Of a DNA stretch of 64,000 bases, positions 17,364 through 26,316 are shown piece after piece. The position numbers were made by a program, and so were the translations under genes. The first letter of the stretch is position 1. The number at the start of each line of letters is the position of its first letter. The stretch comes from Sphingomonas sp. S2M10 (lineage in GTDB: Bacteria > Pseudomonadota > Alphaproteobacteria > Sphingomonadales > Sphingomonadaceae): NCBI RefSeq assembly GCF_012650175.1, contig NZ_JAAILI010000005.1, forward strand, positions 1 to 64,000, given 5' to 3'. Under the pieces are notes generated by a model. The model saw only the letters and a program-made list of their open reading frames with translations. It made no database searches and had not been told where the DNA came from.

Positions 17364-17997
17364 AGCTGACGCTGATCCGCTTGTCCTTGGCCGCGCCCGG
17401 CGGCACTTCGTGGCGCAGCCAGCTTTCCCAGAGCAGCACCGTGCCGACGTCCGGCACCACTTCGATGAAGGGCTGGAGCGATTCCGGCGCGTCGGGCCGC
17501 CGCGTCGGCGCGGCCATCATCATCGCGAGTCGCGGATCCTCGAGCTTGAGCCCGCGCGCGCCCGGCGGCAGCGCCACATAGAGCGTGCCCGATACGACGC
17601 TGTGCGGATGGATGTGCGCGCCGTGGCCACCCTTCCCGTCGAGCACGTTGACCCACAAGCTGTCGAGCTTGAGCTTGCGCCCGGCAAGATCGAACGCGCA
17701 GGCCTCGGCGAACTTCGCCACATGCTTGTCCAGCAGGCGCTTGAGATCGGCGAAGGCCGGATCGCGGATCGGCAGGTCGTTCAGCGAGGCATAGCTGGTG
17801 TAGCCGCGATAGTGGTTCTCGCGGCACCAGCGGCGGCCGGCGCTGTCGTCCTCGGCCAGTTGCAGACACGAGGCTTCGAGATCGGCGAGGAGGGCGGCGT
17901 CGCCCAGCGGCTGCTGGTAGAGCAGGGTGGAGAATAGCGTGCGCACCGGCGCGCTATCGCGGGAACGGGGCGCCGACGCAATGCCTCGGCACCCCAT
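17347..17997 (-). CDS. 2-oxoglutarate-Fe(II) oxygenase superfamily protein
   Basis: A 216-aa protein with the double-stranded beta-helix pattern of putative 2OG-Fe(II) oxygenases (PF13759 type): HIHPHSVVSGTLYV carries the first metal-ligand region, LLWESWLRHEV the second His, and KRISVSFNYRW ends with the conserved Arg that holds 2-oxoglutarate and the C-terminal strand. Substrate unknown. A GTG at 17946 (VRTLFSTLLY) is a plausible alternative start, because family members often begin there. Confidence 0.8.
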   Translation of the reverse strand: MGCRGIASAPRSRDSAPVRTLFSTLLYQQPLGDAALLADLEASCLQLAEDDSAGRRWCRENHYRGYTSYASLNDLPIRDPAFADLKRLLDKHVAKFAEACAFDLAGRKLKLDSLWVNVLDGKGGHGAHIHPHSVVSGTLYVALPPGARGLKLEDPRLAMMMAAPTRRPDAPESLQPFIEVVPDVGTVLLWESWLRHEVPPGAAKDKRISVSFNYRW

Positions 17998-18022
17998 CCG
18001 ATAATCCGGTCGGGCGAATGTC

Positions 18023-18682
18023 TCAGGCGGCCAGGCGGCGCGTGACCTGTCCGCGACGGCGCAGCACACCGCCCACCATGCCGAAGCCAAGGATCATCAG
18101 GCCCCAGGTCGCGGGTTCTGGGACCGCGGACAGCGACACATTGGCCACTTCGTTGCCGTACGACGCCCGGCCGCGGGTCGCGATCGCCTGGAACGCGATC
18201 GGCGTCAGGCCGCCCTCAGCAACGAAGCTGAACGACTGGCCGGTCCAGCTGCCCAGGCTGCCGGTCAGCGGCGCGGCATTGAGAAGCGTGTTGCCCGCCA
18301 GCACGTTGAGCTTCTGCTCACCCCCGCCCACGCGGCCGCCGTACAGGAAGCTGAGGACGTAGCGCTGACCCGCGACCAGATTGACGTTCTGGTAGACATA
18401 GCCGAAGTTGTTGGCGTTGACTTCGAGGTTCTGACCGCTCGGCGTGACCGACGGGAGACCGTAGATTTTGGACGCGCCGATTTCGACGCCGGCACCGTTG
18501 CCGCTGATCCAGCTGCCGACCGCCTTCTGGATTACATAGCTGCCGCGCGTGCTGGTGCTGGAGAAATCGCCGTTGACGATCAGATTGGTCGCCGCGCTCG
18601 CCGAGCCCGCCATGCCACATGCGACCAGCGCCGCCGCCGCCAACATCGTCTTACGACCGGCCGAATACATCCGGATCTTCAT
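18023..18682 (-). CDS. Exported PEPxxWA-CTERM sorting-domain protein
   Basis: A 219-aa secreted protein. Signal peptide to about residue 30 (MLAAAALVACGMAGSASA), then a beta-rich domain opening TNLIVNGDFSS, a common start in carbohydrate-binding-like or DUF642-like exported proteins. The C-terminal sorting tail is VPEPATWGLMILGFG, a membrane span and RRRGQVTRR, the sphingomonad PEPxxWA form thought to be processed by an exosortase. GGAGG precedes ATG 18682. The 240-bp upstream region contains two exact TATGGTTAAC boxes. Confidence 0.88.
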   Translation of the reverse strand: MKIRMYSAGRKTMLAAAALVACGMAGSASAATNLIVNGDFSSTSTRGSYVIQKAVGSWISGNGAGVEIGASKIYGLPSVTPSGQNLEVNANNFGYVYQNVNLVAGQRYVLSFLYGGRVGGGEQKLNVLAGNTLLNAAPLTGSLGSWTGQSFSFVAEGGLTPIAFQAIATRGRASYGNEVANVSLSAVPEPATWGLMILGFGMVGGVLRRRGQVTRRLAA

Positions 18683-18760
18683 GCAAACCTCCGCTAAATG
18701 CCCATGGCGTCTTCGTTGCCGAACAATTAGGCGGACGACATCCAGAAGAGAACGCATTCC

Positions 18761-18848
18761 TATGGTTAACAAAAGCGCGTTTGCTCTGTTTCAGAACAGA
18801 TAACGGTAAACAAAGCACTGCCACTATTGATTAGTGAATATGGTTAAC
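18761..18848 (-). promoter_or_regulatory. Two identical TATGGTTAAC boxes upstream of the PEPxxWA gene
   Basis: TATGGTTAAC is found at 18761-18770 and 18839-18848, read on the minus strand as GTTAACCATA, which contains the CtrA half-site TTAACC. The A/T-rich stretch 18720-18850 is unlike its GC-rich surroundings and likely carries the promoter; no gene is seen in 18683-18922. Confidence 0.45.
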
Positions 18849-18922
18849 TGCGCCGCCTTGACTTGCAAGCCGCACGCACATGCCGGCATCGCATCCGGGA
18901 TGATCAGGTCGCGGCGAGGCGT

Positions 18923-20167
18923 TCAGGCGGATTCGACCATGCTCACTTCATATTGCGCGCGGCGCAGCGCGGTGATCAGCCGATCGAGATGGTTGCGGTC
19001 GCGGGTCTCGCACTCGATGTCGGTCACCAGGCCCTTGGCGGGCAGCGAGGTGAACACGCGCTGGTGATAGACCTCGATGATGTTGACGCCCTGCTCGTGG
19101 AAGATCCGCGCGACATGGAACAGCGCGCCCGGACGATCCTGCAGCCGGATGCGCAGGCGCGCGAGCCGGCCCGAACGGGCGAGGTCGCGCAGCAGCACGT
19201 TCGCCAGCAGGCGCGTGTCGATATTGCCGCCGCACAGGATGGTGCCGACGGTCTTGCCCTTGAAGCGCTCGGGCTCGGACAGCAGCGCGGCAAGGCCCGC
19301 GGCCCCTGCCCCTTCTACCACCGTCTTCTCGATCTGGAGCAGCAGGCTCACCGCCTCCTCCAGCCGCCGCTCGCCGACCAGGATGATATCGTCGACCAGC
19401 GCCTCGACGATGCTGGCGGTGACGTTGCCGGGGTACTTGACCGCGATACCCTCGGCGAGCGTGTCGCCCGCGCAGGGCATCTCGGTATGGTGCACGCGGT
19501 TGTACATCGACGGGTAGAGCTCGGCCTGGACGCCCAGCACCTCGATCGGCCGGTCCTGCGCCTTGGCGACCACCGACGCCCCCGAGATCAGCCCGCCGCC
19601 GCCGATCGGCACGACCAACGTGTCGATGCCGGGCACATCCTCGAGCAGTTCCAGCGTCGCCGTGCCCTGGCCGGCGATCACGCGGGGATCGTCGAACGGG
19701 TGGATGAAGGTGAAGCCGCGCTCCGCCTCCAGCTCGCGCGAATGCTGGTAGGCGGCGTCGAAGGTTTCGCCGTGGAGCACGACATTGGCGCCGTGCCCTT
19801 CGGTCTGGGTGACCTTCACGATCGGCGTGTTCTTGGGCATCACGATCGTGCTGGGGATGCCCAGCCGCGTCGCGTGATAGGCGAGTCCCTGCGCATGGTT
19901 GCCCGCCGAAGCGGCGATCACGCCCTTGGACCGCGCTTCCGCATCCAGTTGCAGCAGCGTGTTGAGCGCGCCGCGTTCCTTATAGGCGGCGGTGAACTGG
20001 AGATTCTCGAACTTGAGGTACACGTTCGCGCCGGTCAGCTGCGAGAGCGTGCGGCTGTGCAGCGTCGGCGTGCGCACCACCGCGCCCGAAATGCGCGTCG
20101 CCGCCGCCCGGACATCGTCGATGGACACGGGGAGCGAGGCGGGAGCGGATGCTGCTTTGGTAGCCAT
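18923..20167 (-). CDS. ilvA: Threonine dehydratase (threonine ammonia-lyase)
   Basis: A 414-aa PLP enzyme converting threonine to 2-oxobutanoate and ammonia, first step of isoleucine synthesis. PLP lysine is Lys63 in TAAYKERGALN; the phosphate-binding glycine loop is VPIGGGGLISG. A C-terminal ACT domain starts about residue 325 (LRIRLQDRPGALFHVARIF), giving the length of the ACT-containing short form (TdcB/IlvA type with one ACT domain). ATG 20167. No adjacent ilv genes; it is divergent from an exported amidohydrolase. Confidence 0.92.
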   Translation of the reverse strand: MATKAASAPASLPVSIDDVRAAATRISGAVVRTPTLHSRTLSQLTGANVYLKFENLQFTAAYKERGALNTLLQLDAEARSKGVIAASAGNHAQGLAYHATRLGIPSTIVMPKNTPIVKVTQTEGHGANVVLHGETFDAAYQHSRELEAERGFTFIHPFDDPRVIAGQGTATLELLEDVPGIDTLVVPIGGGGLISGASVVAKAQDRPIEVLGVQAELYPSMYNRVHHTEMPCAGDTLAEGIAVKYPGNVTASIVEALVDDIILVGERRLEEAVSLLLQIEKTVVEGAGAAGLAALLSEPERFKGKTVGTILCGGNIDTRLLANVLLRDLARSGRLARLRIRLQDRPGALFHVARIFHEQGVNIIEVYHQRVFTSLPAKGLVTDIECETRDRNHLDRLITALRRAQYEVSMVESA

Positions 20168-20212
20168 AGCCTTCCCGCCTAGACCATCTGGCGCGCGGGG
20201 GGAACAGGCCCT

Positions 20213-21883
20213 ATGCCCGCATCCATGTTCATCCGCCTCAAGCGGCTCGCCGCCGCCGCCACTGCCCTTCTGCTTGCACCCGCCGCCCAGGCCGATGGAA
20301 TCGTTGACAATGTCAACGGCATCACGCTCGACGCCAAGGGCGCGGTCGTACGCTTCGAGGCGCTGCAGATCGATCCTTATGGCAAGGTCGTCGCGCTCTA
20401 TGCCAAGGGCCAGAAGCGGCGGAAGAAAATGGTCTGGCGGCTCGATCTGAAGGGCGCGACGATCGTGCCGGGCATGATCGATGCGCACGGCCATTTCATG
20501 GGCCTCGGCTTCCAGCAGCTGCAGCTCGATCTCTCGGCCACCACCAGCCTCGACGACGCGCTGGCCCGGATCGGCGACTATGCGGGCAAGAGCCGGACGA
20601 AATGGGTGCTCGGCCGCGGCTGGAACCAGGAAGCCTGGAAGCTCGGCCGCTTCCCCACCGCCGCCGATCTCGATCGCGCGGTGAACGATCGGCCGGTGTG
20701 GCTGGAGCGGGTGGACGGCCATGCCGGCTGGGCGAACAGCAAGGCGCTCGAACTCGCCGGCATCACCGCCGCAACCAAGGACCCCGCCGGCGGCCGGATC
20801 GAACGCGACGCCAGCGGCAAGCCCAGCGGCGTGCTGGTCGACGCTGCGACCGACCTGATCGCCAAGGTCGTGCCGCAGCCGACCCCGCGCGAGCGCAACG
20901 CGGCCTTCCTGGCGGCGCAGCAGAAATTGCTCTCGCTCGGCATCACCGCGACGGCCGACATGGGCACGACCGTCGACGACTGGGAGACGATGCGCGGCAT
21001 GGCCGATATCGGCCAGCTGTTCATCCGGATCATGAGCTATGCGCACGGCGTCGACACCGCGCTGCGCGTGGCGGGTGCGGGCCCGACGCCGTGGCTCTAT
21101 GGCGATCGGCTGCGGATGGGCGGCATCAAGCTCTATGCGGACGGCGCGCTTGGCTCGCGCGGCGCGTGGCTCAAGGCCGAGTACAGCGATGCGCCGGGCA
21201 ACAAGGGGCTGGGCTTCCTCACCGACGACCAGCTGCTCAACCTGATGGCGCGCGGCGCGATGGACCATTTCCAGCTTGCCGTCCACGCGATCGGCGACCG
21301 CGCCAACCAGCAGGTCCTCGACGCGATCGAGATCCTGTCCGAGACCTACAAGGACGATCGCCGCTGGCGGATCGAGCATGCCCAGATCATCGACCCCAAG
21401 GACCTGCCGCGCTTCGCCAAGCTGGGCGCGATCGCCTCGATGCAGCCGGTGCACCAGACCAGCGACCGGACCATGGCGGAGGCACGGCTGGGGGCGGACC
21501 GGCTGGCGGGTGCCTATGCCTGGCGGACGATGCTGCGCGACGGGACGCGGATCGCCTTCGGTTCGGACTATCCGGTGGAGAGCCCCGACCCCTGGGCCGG
21601 CTGGGCGGCGAGCTTCACCCGGCAGGACGCACAGGGCAACCCGCCAGGCGGGTGGCGGCCCGAGGAGAAACTCACCCGCGAGGAGGGCTGGGCCGGCTTC
21701 ACCATCGGCGCGGCCTATGCCGGGTTCGCCGAGGACAAGATCGGGCGGCTGGCGCCGGGGCTGTGGGCCGACTTCCTGATCCTCGATCGCGACCCGCTGA
21801 CCGCCTCGCCCGCCGAGTTGCGCGCGACCAAGGTGGTCGAGACCTGGGTAGGCGGACGCCGCGCCTGGGGCGCGAAGCCCTAA
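20213..21883 (+). CDS. Exported metal-dependent amidohydrolase (YtcJ-like)
   Basis: A 556-aa protein with a signal peptide (LAAAATALLLAPAAQA). The amidohydrolase-3 TIM barrel follows: metal-binding DAHGHFMG about residue 92, then ERVDGHAGWAN, AVHAIGDRAN, IEHAQII and FGSDYPVESPDPW carrying the remaining His/Asp ligands. YtcJ-type enzymes hydrolyse amide or related bonds of unknown natural substrates. It is followed 4 nt later by an HPP-family gene, so the two are probably co-transcribed. Confidence 0.87.
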   Translation: MPASMFIRLKRLAAAATALLLAPAAQADGIVDNVNGITLDAKGAVVRFEALQIDPYGKVVALYAKGQKRRKKMVWRLDLKGATIVPGMIDAHGHFMGLGFQQLQLDLSATTSLDDALARIGDYAGKSRTKWVLGRGWNQEAWKLGRFPTAADLDRAVNDRPVWLERVDGHAGWANSKALELAGITAATKDPAGGRIERDASGKPSGVLVDAATDLIAKVVPQPTPRERNAAFLAAQQKLLSLGITATADMGTTVDDWETMRGMADIGQLFIRIMSYAHGVDTALRVAGAGPTPWLYGDRLRMGGIKLYADGALGSRGAWLKAEYSDAPGNKGLGFLTDDQLLNLMARGAMDHFQLAVHAIGDRANQQVLDAIEILSETYKDDRRWRIEHAQIIDPKDLPRFAKLGAIASMQPVHQTSDRTMAEARLGADRLAGAYAWRTMLRDGTRIAFGSDYPVESPDPWAGWAASFTRQDAQGNPPGGWRPEEKLTREEGWAGFTIGAAYAGFAEDKIGRLAPGLWADFLILDRDPLTASPAELRATKVVETWVGGRRAWGAKP

Positions 21884-21887
21884 GCGC

Positions 21888-22535
21888 ATGTTCCGGCTGG
21901 TGATGGCCGGCGCGCAGTGGCGCGACCGGATCGGCGCGGCGCTGGGCGGCGCGATCGGCATCGGGCTGACGGCGTGGGTGACGGCGCTGGCGGGGCTCGA
22001 CTCGACGACAGCGATCCTCCTCGCAGCGCCGATCGGCGCTTCGGCGGTGCTGGTGTTCGCGGTGCCGTCCAGCCCGCTGGCGCAGCCCTGGCGGGTGATC
22101 GGCGGGAATATCGTTTCCGCACTGGTGGGGCTGGTTGTCGCGCAGTGGCTGGGCCATGGCGCGCTAGCCGCGGGGATTGCGGTGGGATTGGCGATCCTCG
22201 TCATGTCGCTGACCCGCAGCCTCCACCCGCCGGGCGGCGGCACCGCGCTGCTGCCGGTGCTGGCACCTGCCGTGATGGCGCAGGGGCTGGGGTTCGTCCT
22301 GCTGCCGATCGGGGTCAATGCCGTGCTGCTGACGCTGTGCGGGCTGCTGGTCCACCTCGTGACCGGCCACAGCTACCCGCACCGCGTGCAACCTGCCCCG
22401 CCCGCGCCGGGGCTGCTGCCGGAGGACATCGACGCGGCGCTGGCGGAGGCTGGCGAGGCGTTCGACGTCAGCCGCGAGGATCTGCTGGCGTTGCTGGCGC
22501 GCGCCGAACACCATGCAGCGGCGCGACGCGGCTAA
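21888..22535 (+). CDS. HPP family membrane protein
   Basis: A 215-aa protein with four to five membrane helices and the family-defining SLHPPGGGTALLPV, preceded by LILVMSLTRS in the helix before it. Some HPP proteins of plant chloroplasts and cyanobacteria transport nitrite; other members are uncharacterised. The C-terminal 60 residues are cytoplasmic and acidic (LLPEDIDAALAEAGEAFDV). Starts 4 nt after the amidohydrolase stop. Confidence 0.85.
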   Translation: MFRLVMAGAQWRDRIGAALGGAIGIGLTAWVTALAGLDSTTAILLAAPIGASAVLVFAVPSSPLAQPWRVIGGNIVSALVGLVVAQWLGHGALAAGIAVGLAILVMSLTRSLHPPGGGTALLPVLAPAVMAQGLGFVLLPIGVNAVLLTLCGLLVHLVTGHSYPHRVQPAPPAPGLLPEDIDAALAEAGEAFDVSREDLLALLARAEHHAAARRG

Positions 22536-22546
22536 AGCCTCCCCAA

Positions 22547-22567
22547 CCCCTCCCCTGACGGGAGGGG
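22547..22567. terminator. CCCCTCCC/GGGAGGGG hairpin between convergent genes
   Basis: CCCCTCCC (22547-22554), 5-nt loop, GGGAGGGG (22560-22567), shortly after the HPP stop and facing the ctrA stop. It is a member of the recurrent G/C palindrome family. Confidence 0.5.
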
Positions 22568-22640
22568 CTCGAATAGCAACGAAGAGGCCGCCGCCACCCG
22601 GAGGTGACGACGGCCCTGCCCCTGCGTGATCTCGGGAAAA

Positions 22641-23348
22641 TCAGGCGACCTGGGTATCCGCCTGGATCGCCTCGTCCGGCTCGCGCAGCACATAGCCGCG
22701 GCCCCAGACGGTCTCGATATAATTGTCGCCTTCGCAGGCCATGCTCAGCTTCTTGCGCAGCTTGCAGATGAACACGTCGATGATCTTGAGCTCGGGCTCG
22801 TCCATGCCGCCATAGAGATGGTTGAGGAACATCTCCTTGGTCAGCGTGGTGCCCTTGCGGAGCGAGAGCAGCTCCAGCATCGCATATTCCTTGCCGGTCA
22901 GGTGGACGCGGGCGCCGTCGACCTCGACGGTCTTGGCATCCAGGTTCACCGCCAGCTTGCCGGTGCGGATGACCGACTGCGAATGGCCCTTGGAGCGGCG
23001 CACCACGGCGTGGATGCGGGCGACCAGCTCTTCGCGGTGGAACGGCTTGGTGACGTAATCGTCCGCGCCGAAGCCGAACGAGCGCACCTTCGAATCCATC
23101 TCGCTGATGCCCGAGAGGATCAGCACCGGAGTCTGCACCCGCGCGGTGCGGACCTTCTTCAGCACGTCATAGCCGTGCATGTCCGGCAGGTTCAGGTCGA
23201 GCAGGATGATGTCGTAGTCATACAGCTTGGCGAGATCCAGGCCTTCCTCGCCGAGGTCGGTCGTGTAGACGTTGAACCCTTCGCCCGAAAGGATCAGTTC
23301 GATCGCCTTGGCTGTGCTAGGCTCGTCTTCGATCAGCAGCACGCGCAT
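22641..23348 (-). CDS. ctrA: Cell-cycle response regulator CtrA
   Basis: A 235-aa OmpR-class response regulator. The receiver domain has the acidic pocket Glu7-Asp8, phosphoacceptor Asp51 ([10 protein letters not shown]), and TKPF with the conserved Lys near 104. The C-terminal winged helix ends WGRGYVLRE. The sequence [20 protein letters not shown] and the [13 protein letters not shown] segment identify CtrA, the alphaproteobacterial regulator that in sphingomonads mainly controls motility, chemotaxis and cell-cycle-linked genes. Both TTAACC and GGTTAA boxes lie 63-95 bp upstream, consistent with autoregulation. Confidence 0.95.
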   Translation of the reverse strand: MRVLLIEDEPSTAKAIELILSGEGFNVYTTDLGEEGLDLAKLYDYDIILLDLNLPDMHGYDVLKKVRTARVQTPVLILSGISEMDSKVRSFGFGADDYVTKPFHREELVARIHAVVRRSKGHSQSVIRTGKLAVNLDAKTVEVDGARVHLTGKEYAMLELLSLRKGTTLTKEMFLNHLYGGMDEPELKIIDVFICKLRKKLSMACEGDNYIETVWGRGYVLREPDEAIQADTQVA

Positions 23349-23410
23349 TGCCGGTTCCCCTGTCCACACCACACGGCGGAGCCCCGATGCCCGACGCGCT
23401 GGACGCTTCA

Positions 23411-23443
23411 TTAACCTAAGCGTCAATGAAGCCGAAAGGTTAA
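23411..23443 (-). promoter_or_regulatory. CtrA-like half-sites upstream of ctrA
   Basis: TTAACC at 23411-23416 and GGTTAA at 23438-23443 lie 63 and 95 bp upstream of the ctrA start. CtrA proteins bind paired TTAA-type half-sites and control their own genes in Caulobacter; here this is inferred. Confidence 0.45.
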
Positions 23444-23482
23444 TTTCTCGTAAGTCGGGAGGTTCCGCAAGCCCCGTGGAAT

Positions 23483-24553
23483 CTACGCATCGGATACGCC
23501 CTGATCCGGGGAATCCTGGGGCCTTAGCGCGATGTCTTCACCCAGAACCTCACGCAGATACAGGCTTCGCACCAGCGTGAAGATCACCACCAGCAAGGCG
23601 GCGGAAAAGAACAGCCCGAACAGCCCGAAGACGAAGCCGATGCCGATGATCGCGAACAGCGTCACCGCGGGCGGGATCGCGATCACTCGGCTCTGCACGA
23701 AAGGCGTCAGGAAATTGGTCTGGACGATTCGCACGCCGGCGAAAACGAGCAGGCAGCCGATCAGCGCGCCCGATCCGCCCGTGGCGGCGAGGCCTAGCGC
23801 GGGCAGCATCGCCGCGGCAGGGCCGACATAGGGAATGAACTCGCTCAGCCCCGCCAGCAAGCCCAGCGCGGCGGGGGACGGCACGCCAGCGATCCACAGG
23901 CCCAGGCCCACCAGCAATCCCATGCTGGTCATCAGAATGAGCTGGGTGCGCAGCCATAGCCGCAGCGTGGTGCCGACGTCCGCCAGCGCATCGGCGACCG
24001 CGTCGCGCTGGTTCCCTCGCGGAACGAGCAGCAGCAGCCCGCGCAAATAGACGCCCGGATCGGCGGCCATGAACAGCGCCCCCACCAGCAGCAGCAGCGC
24101 GTTGAGAAACAGCTCGAACGAGCCGAGCGCGAAGCCGCTCGCGTCGCGCGCCACGCGCGATCCGGCGAACGCCGCCTCGCCCGCGTCGTAGAGCTTGGCC
24201 GCCATAGGGCTTTCCTGCGCCCATGCCTTCAGCCGCACCACCAGCTGCGGGATCGAACGGACCAGCGCTTCCACCTGCGGACCGAACTGCACGGCGAACA
24301 GCCAGACGAGGAAGCCGATCGCCGCGAGCACGGTGAGCATCGCGCTCACCACCGACCAGCGCTTCGGCACGCCGAGCTGGACGTAGCGATCGGCGATTGC
24401 ACGGATCACCACCGCCCCCAGCACCGCGCCGAAGGTGAGGATCAGCAGATCGGCGGCACGCACCAGCGCCACCACCACCGCGCCGACGGTGAGCAGAATC
24501 AGGACGCGGCGGATGAACCGCGCATCGGCATCATCGGGAACAAGGCGTTTCAC
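23483..24553 (-). CDS. AI-2E family (PerM/TqsA-like) transporter
   Basis: A 356-aa membrane protein with about eight helices. The family hallmark is the glycine/proline-rich region [21 protein letters not shown] about residue 255, preceded by a large amphipathic segment ([18 protein letters not shown]). Family members export autoinducer-2 or act as Na+/H+ antiporters and permeases; the substrate is unresolved. GTG 24553 overlaps the LysR stop in the sequence GTGA, so the two are translationally coupled. Confidence 0.87.
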   Translation of the reverse strand: MKRLVPDDADARFIRRVLILLTVGAVVVALVRAADLLILTFGAVLGAVVIRAIADRYVQLGVPKRWSVVSAMLTVLAAIGFLVWLFAVQFGPQVEALVRSIPQLVVRLKAWAQESPMAAKLYDAGEAAFAGSRVARDASGFALGSFELFLNALLLLVGALFMAADPGVYLRGLLLLVPRGNQRDAVADALADVGTTLRLWLRTQLILMTSMGLLVGLGLWIAGVPSPAALGLLAGLSEFIPYVGPAAAMLPALGLAATGGSGALIGCLLVFAGVRIVQTNFLTPFVQSRVIAIPPAVTLFAIIGIGFVFGLFGLFFSAALLVVIFTLVRSLYLREVLGEDIALRPQDSPDQGVSDA

Positions 24554-25461
24554 GCTGCCCGAACGCAGATGCTGCGCAACCGCTCCGTGAGGAACGCGAT
24601 CAGCGCCTCCACCCGCACCGGTCGGCGCGATCCCGGCGGCGTGACGAGGTGCAGCCCCACCGATCCGGCAACCCAGTCGGTCAGCACGGCTTCCAGCCGG
24701 CCGGCGGCAAGTTCCGCATCGACCAGGAAGCCCGGCAGTCGCGCCACACCCAGCCCCGCGCACAAAGCCGGCAGCATCGCCTCGCCATTGTCGGTGCGCA
24801 GCGGCCCCTCGACGCGCACCGCCGCTTCCTCGCCCCCGGCCTTCTTGAAGCGCCAGACGCCCGGCGTCGCGGTGTTGGTGTAGATGAAGCAGGCATGGCG
24901 GGCGAGTTCGGCCGGATGCTGGGGGCGTCCGGCGCGCTCGAAATAGCCGGGGGCCGCGACGACATGGATGTTGACCGGCCCCAGCCTGCGCGCGCGCAAG
25001 GAGCTGTCCGGCAGCTCGGCAATGCGGATCGCGACGTCGATTCCTTCCCCGACGATGTCGACAAAGGAGTCCGAAAGCGTGAGTTCCACCTTGATCTGCG
25101 GATGCGCGATCATGAACTCGGCGATCAGGCCGGAGAGATGCCGCGACCCGAAGGTCAGCGGCGCCGCGAGCCGCACCACGCCCGAGGGCGAACTCGCGCT
25201 CTCGAAGGCCGCTTCCTCCGCCGACTGGCCGTCCTCCAGAATGCGCTGGGCGTGCTCGGCAAGCTGCTGGCCACTGTCGGTAAGGGTCAGCCGGCGCGAG
25301 GTACGGTGGAACAAAGCGGTGCCCAGCCGCTCTTCCAGCCGGGTGATCGCCTTGGACACGGTCGCTTTGGAGACGCCCAGCGCGAGCGCCGCACCGCTGA
25401 ACGAGCGATGCTCGACCACGCTGGCAAACACCGCCCAGGCCTCGAAATCCGGTAGCTTCAT
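24550..25461 (-). CDS. LysR-family transcriptional regulator
   Basis: A 303-aa LysR regulator. N-terminal helix-turn-helix (FEAWAVFASVVEHRSFSGAA, then SKATVSKAITRLEERLG) and a C-terminal substrate-binding-like effector domain. The AaeR/DsdC-like features typical of quinone or aromatic-responsive LysRs cannot be confirmed. It is divergent from the pirin-wrbA pair, with 113 bp between starts and a GAAACG/CGTTTC repeat, the classic LysR arrangement, so it probably regulates pirin and wrbA as well as its own co-translated permease. Confidence 0.88.
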   Translation of the reverse strand: MKLPDFEAWAVFASVVEHRSFSGAALALGVSKATVSKAITRLEERLGTALFHRTSRRLTLTDSGQQLAEHAQRILEDGQSAEEAAFESASSPSGVVRLAAPLTFGSRHLSGLIAEFMIAHPQIKVELTLSDSFVDIVGEGIDVAIRIAELPDSSLRARRLGPVNIHVVAAPGYFERAGRPQHPAELARHACFIYTNTATPGVWRFKKAGGEEAAVRVEGPLRTDNGEAMLPALCAGLGVARLPGFLVDAELAAGRLEAVLTDWVAGSVGLHLVTPPGSRRPVRVEALIAFLTERLRSICVRAA

Positions 25462-25495
25462 CCCCGCCCCTCCTGCTCGGCCAAAGCCATATCAC

Positions 25496-25519
25496 GAAAC
25501 GATTGGTTTCCAACGTTTC
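25496..25519. promoter_or_regulatory. GAAACG-N12-CGTTTC inverted repeat between LysR and pirin genes
   Basis: GAAACG (25496-25501) and CGTTTC (25514-25519) flank a 12-nt centre containing GGTTTCC. It sits in the 113-bp divergent promoter region, 56 bp before the pirin start, and fits a LysR-type operator. Confidence 0.5.
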
Positions 25520-25574
25520 CGTTTACGCAGTGATGCGGATGCCTATCTTGGCGGCAACAGATGGGAGATCAGCG

Positions 25575-26273
25575 ATGATCGACAAACGCAGTTTCGAAAG
25601 CCTGGGCGGTGCCGATCACGGCTGGCTCAAGGCCAAGCATCACTTCAGTTTCGCCGACTATCACGACCCGTCCCGCATGGGCTGGGGCGCGCTTCGGGTG
25701 TGGAACGACGACGAGATCGCCCCCAATTCGGGCTTCCCGCCGCACCCGCATCAGAACATGGAAATCATCACCTATGTCCGCTCGGGCGCGATCACGCACC
25801 AGGACTCGATGGGCAACAAGGGCCGCACCGAGGCAGGCGACGTGCAGGTGATGAGCGCCGGCAGCGGCGTGCGCCACGCGGAATATAATCTCGAGCCGGA
25901 GACGACCCGGATCTTCCAGATCTGGATCCTGCCGCGCGAGGCCGGCGGCCAGCCGAGCTGGGGCGCCAAGCCCTTCCCCAAGGGTGATCGCTCGGGCCGT
26001 TTTGTCACGCTGGCGTCCGGCTTCGCCGAGGACAGGGATGCGCTGCCGATCCGTGCCAACGCCCGGGTGCTGGGCGCAACGCTGAAGGCGGGCGAGAGTG
26101 TCACCCACAGCGTCGGCGATGGCCGCCACGCCTATCTCGTCCCGGCGGTGGGTGCGGTCACCGTTGACGGCGACGCGGTGAACGCCCGCGACGGCGCGGC
26201 GCTTTCCGGCGGCCGGACCGTTACCATCACCGCCGTTCAAGACGCCGAGATCGTTCTCGTCGATTCCGAATAA
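25575..26273 (+). CDS. Pirin family protein (quercetinase-like cupin)
   Basis: A 232-aa bicupin. Metal ligands in the first cupin are FPPHPHQNMEIITYV (two His and Glu), with the fourth His in GSGVRHAEYN. It resembles YhhW, which cleaves quercetin in vitro, and LysR-linked pirins induced by electrophiles. GGGAG precedes ATG 25575. wrbA follows 43 nt later; together the pair suggests a response to quinones or flavonoid-like aromatics. Confidence 0.9.
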   Translation: MIDKRSFESLGGADHGWLKAKHHFSFADYHDPSRMGWGALRVWNDDEIAPNSGFPPHPHQNMEIITYVRSGAITHQDSMGNKGRTEAGDVQVMSAGSGVRHAEYNLEPETTRIFQIWILPREAGGQPSWGAKPFPKGDRSGRFVTLASGFAEDRDALPIRANARVLGATLKAGESVTHSVGDGRHAYLVPAVGAVTVDGDAVNARDGAALSGGRTVTITAVQDAEIVLVDSE

Positions 26274-26316
26274 CCGGGGCCCGTCCCCTCGCCCATTCGA
26301 CTAGGGAGTTTTCGCC

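Noticed and set aside
20168..22318. Upstream 717-residue in-frame extension of the threonine dehydratase frame
   Set aside because: The extension is antisense to the amidohydrolase and HPP genes, and the enzyme begins normally at ATG 20167.
24554..25513. In-frame extension of the AI-2E permease frame through the LysR gene
   Set aside because: The residues are a frame-shifted shadow of the LysR protein. GTG 24553 coupled to the LysR stop gives a normal permease.
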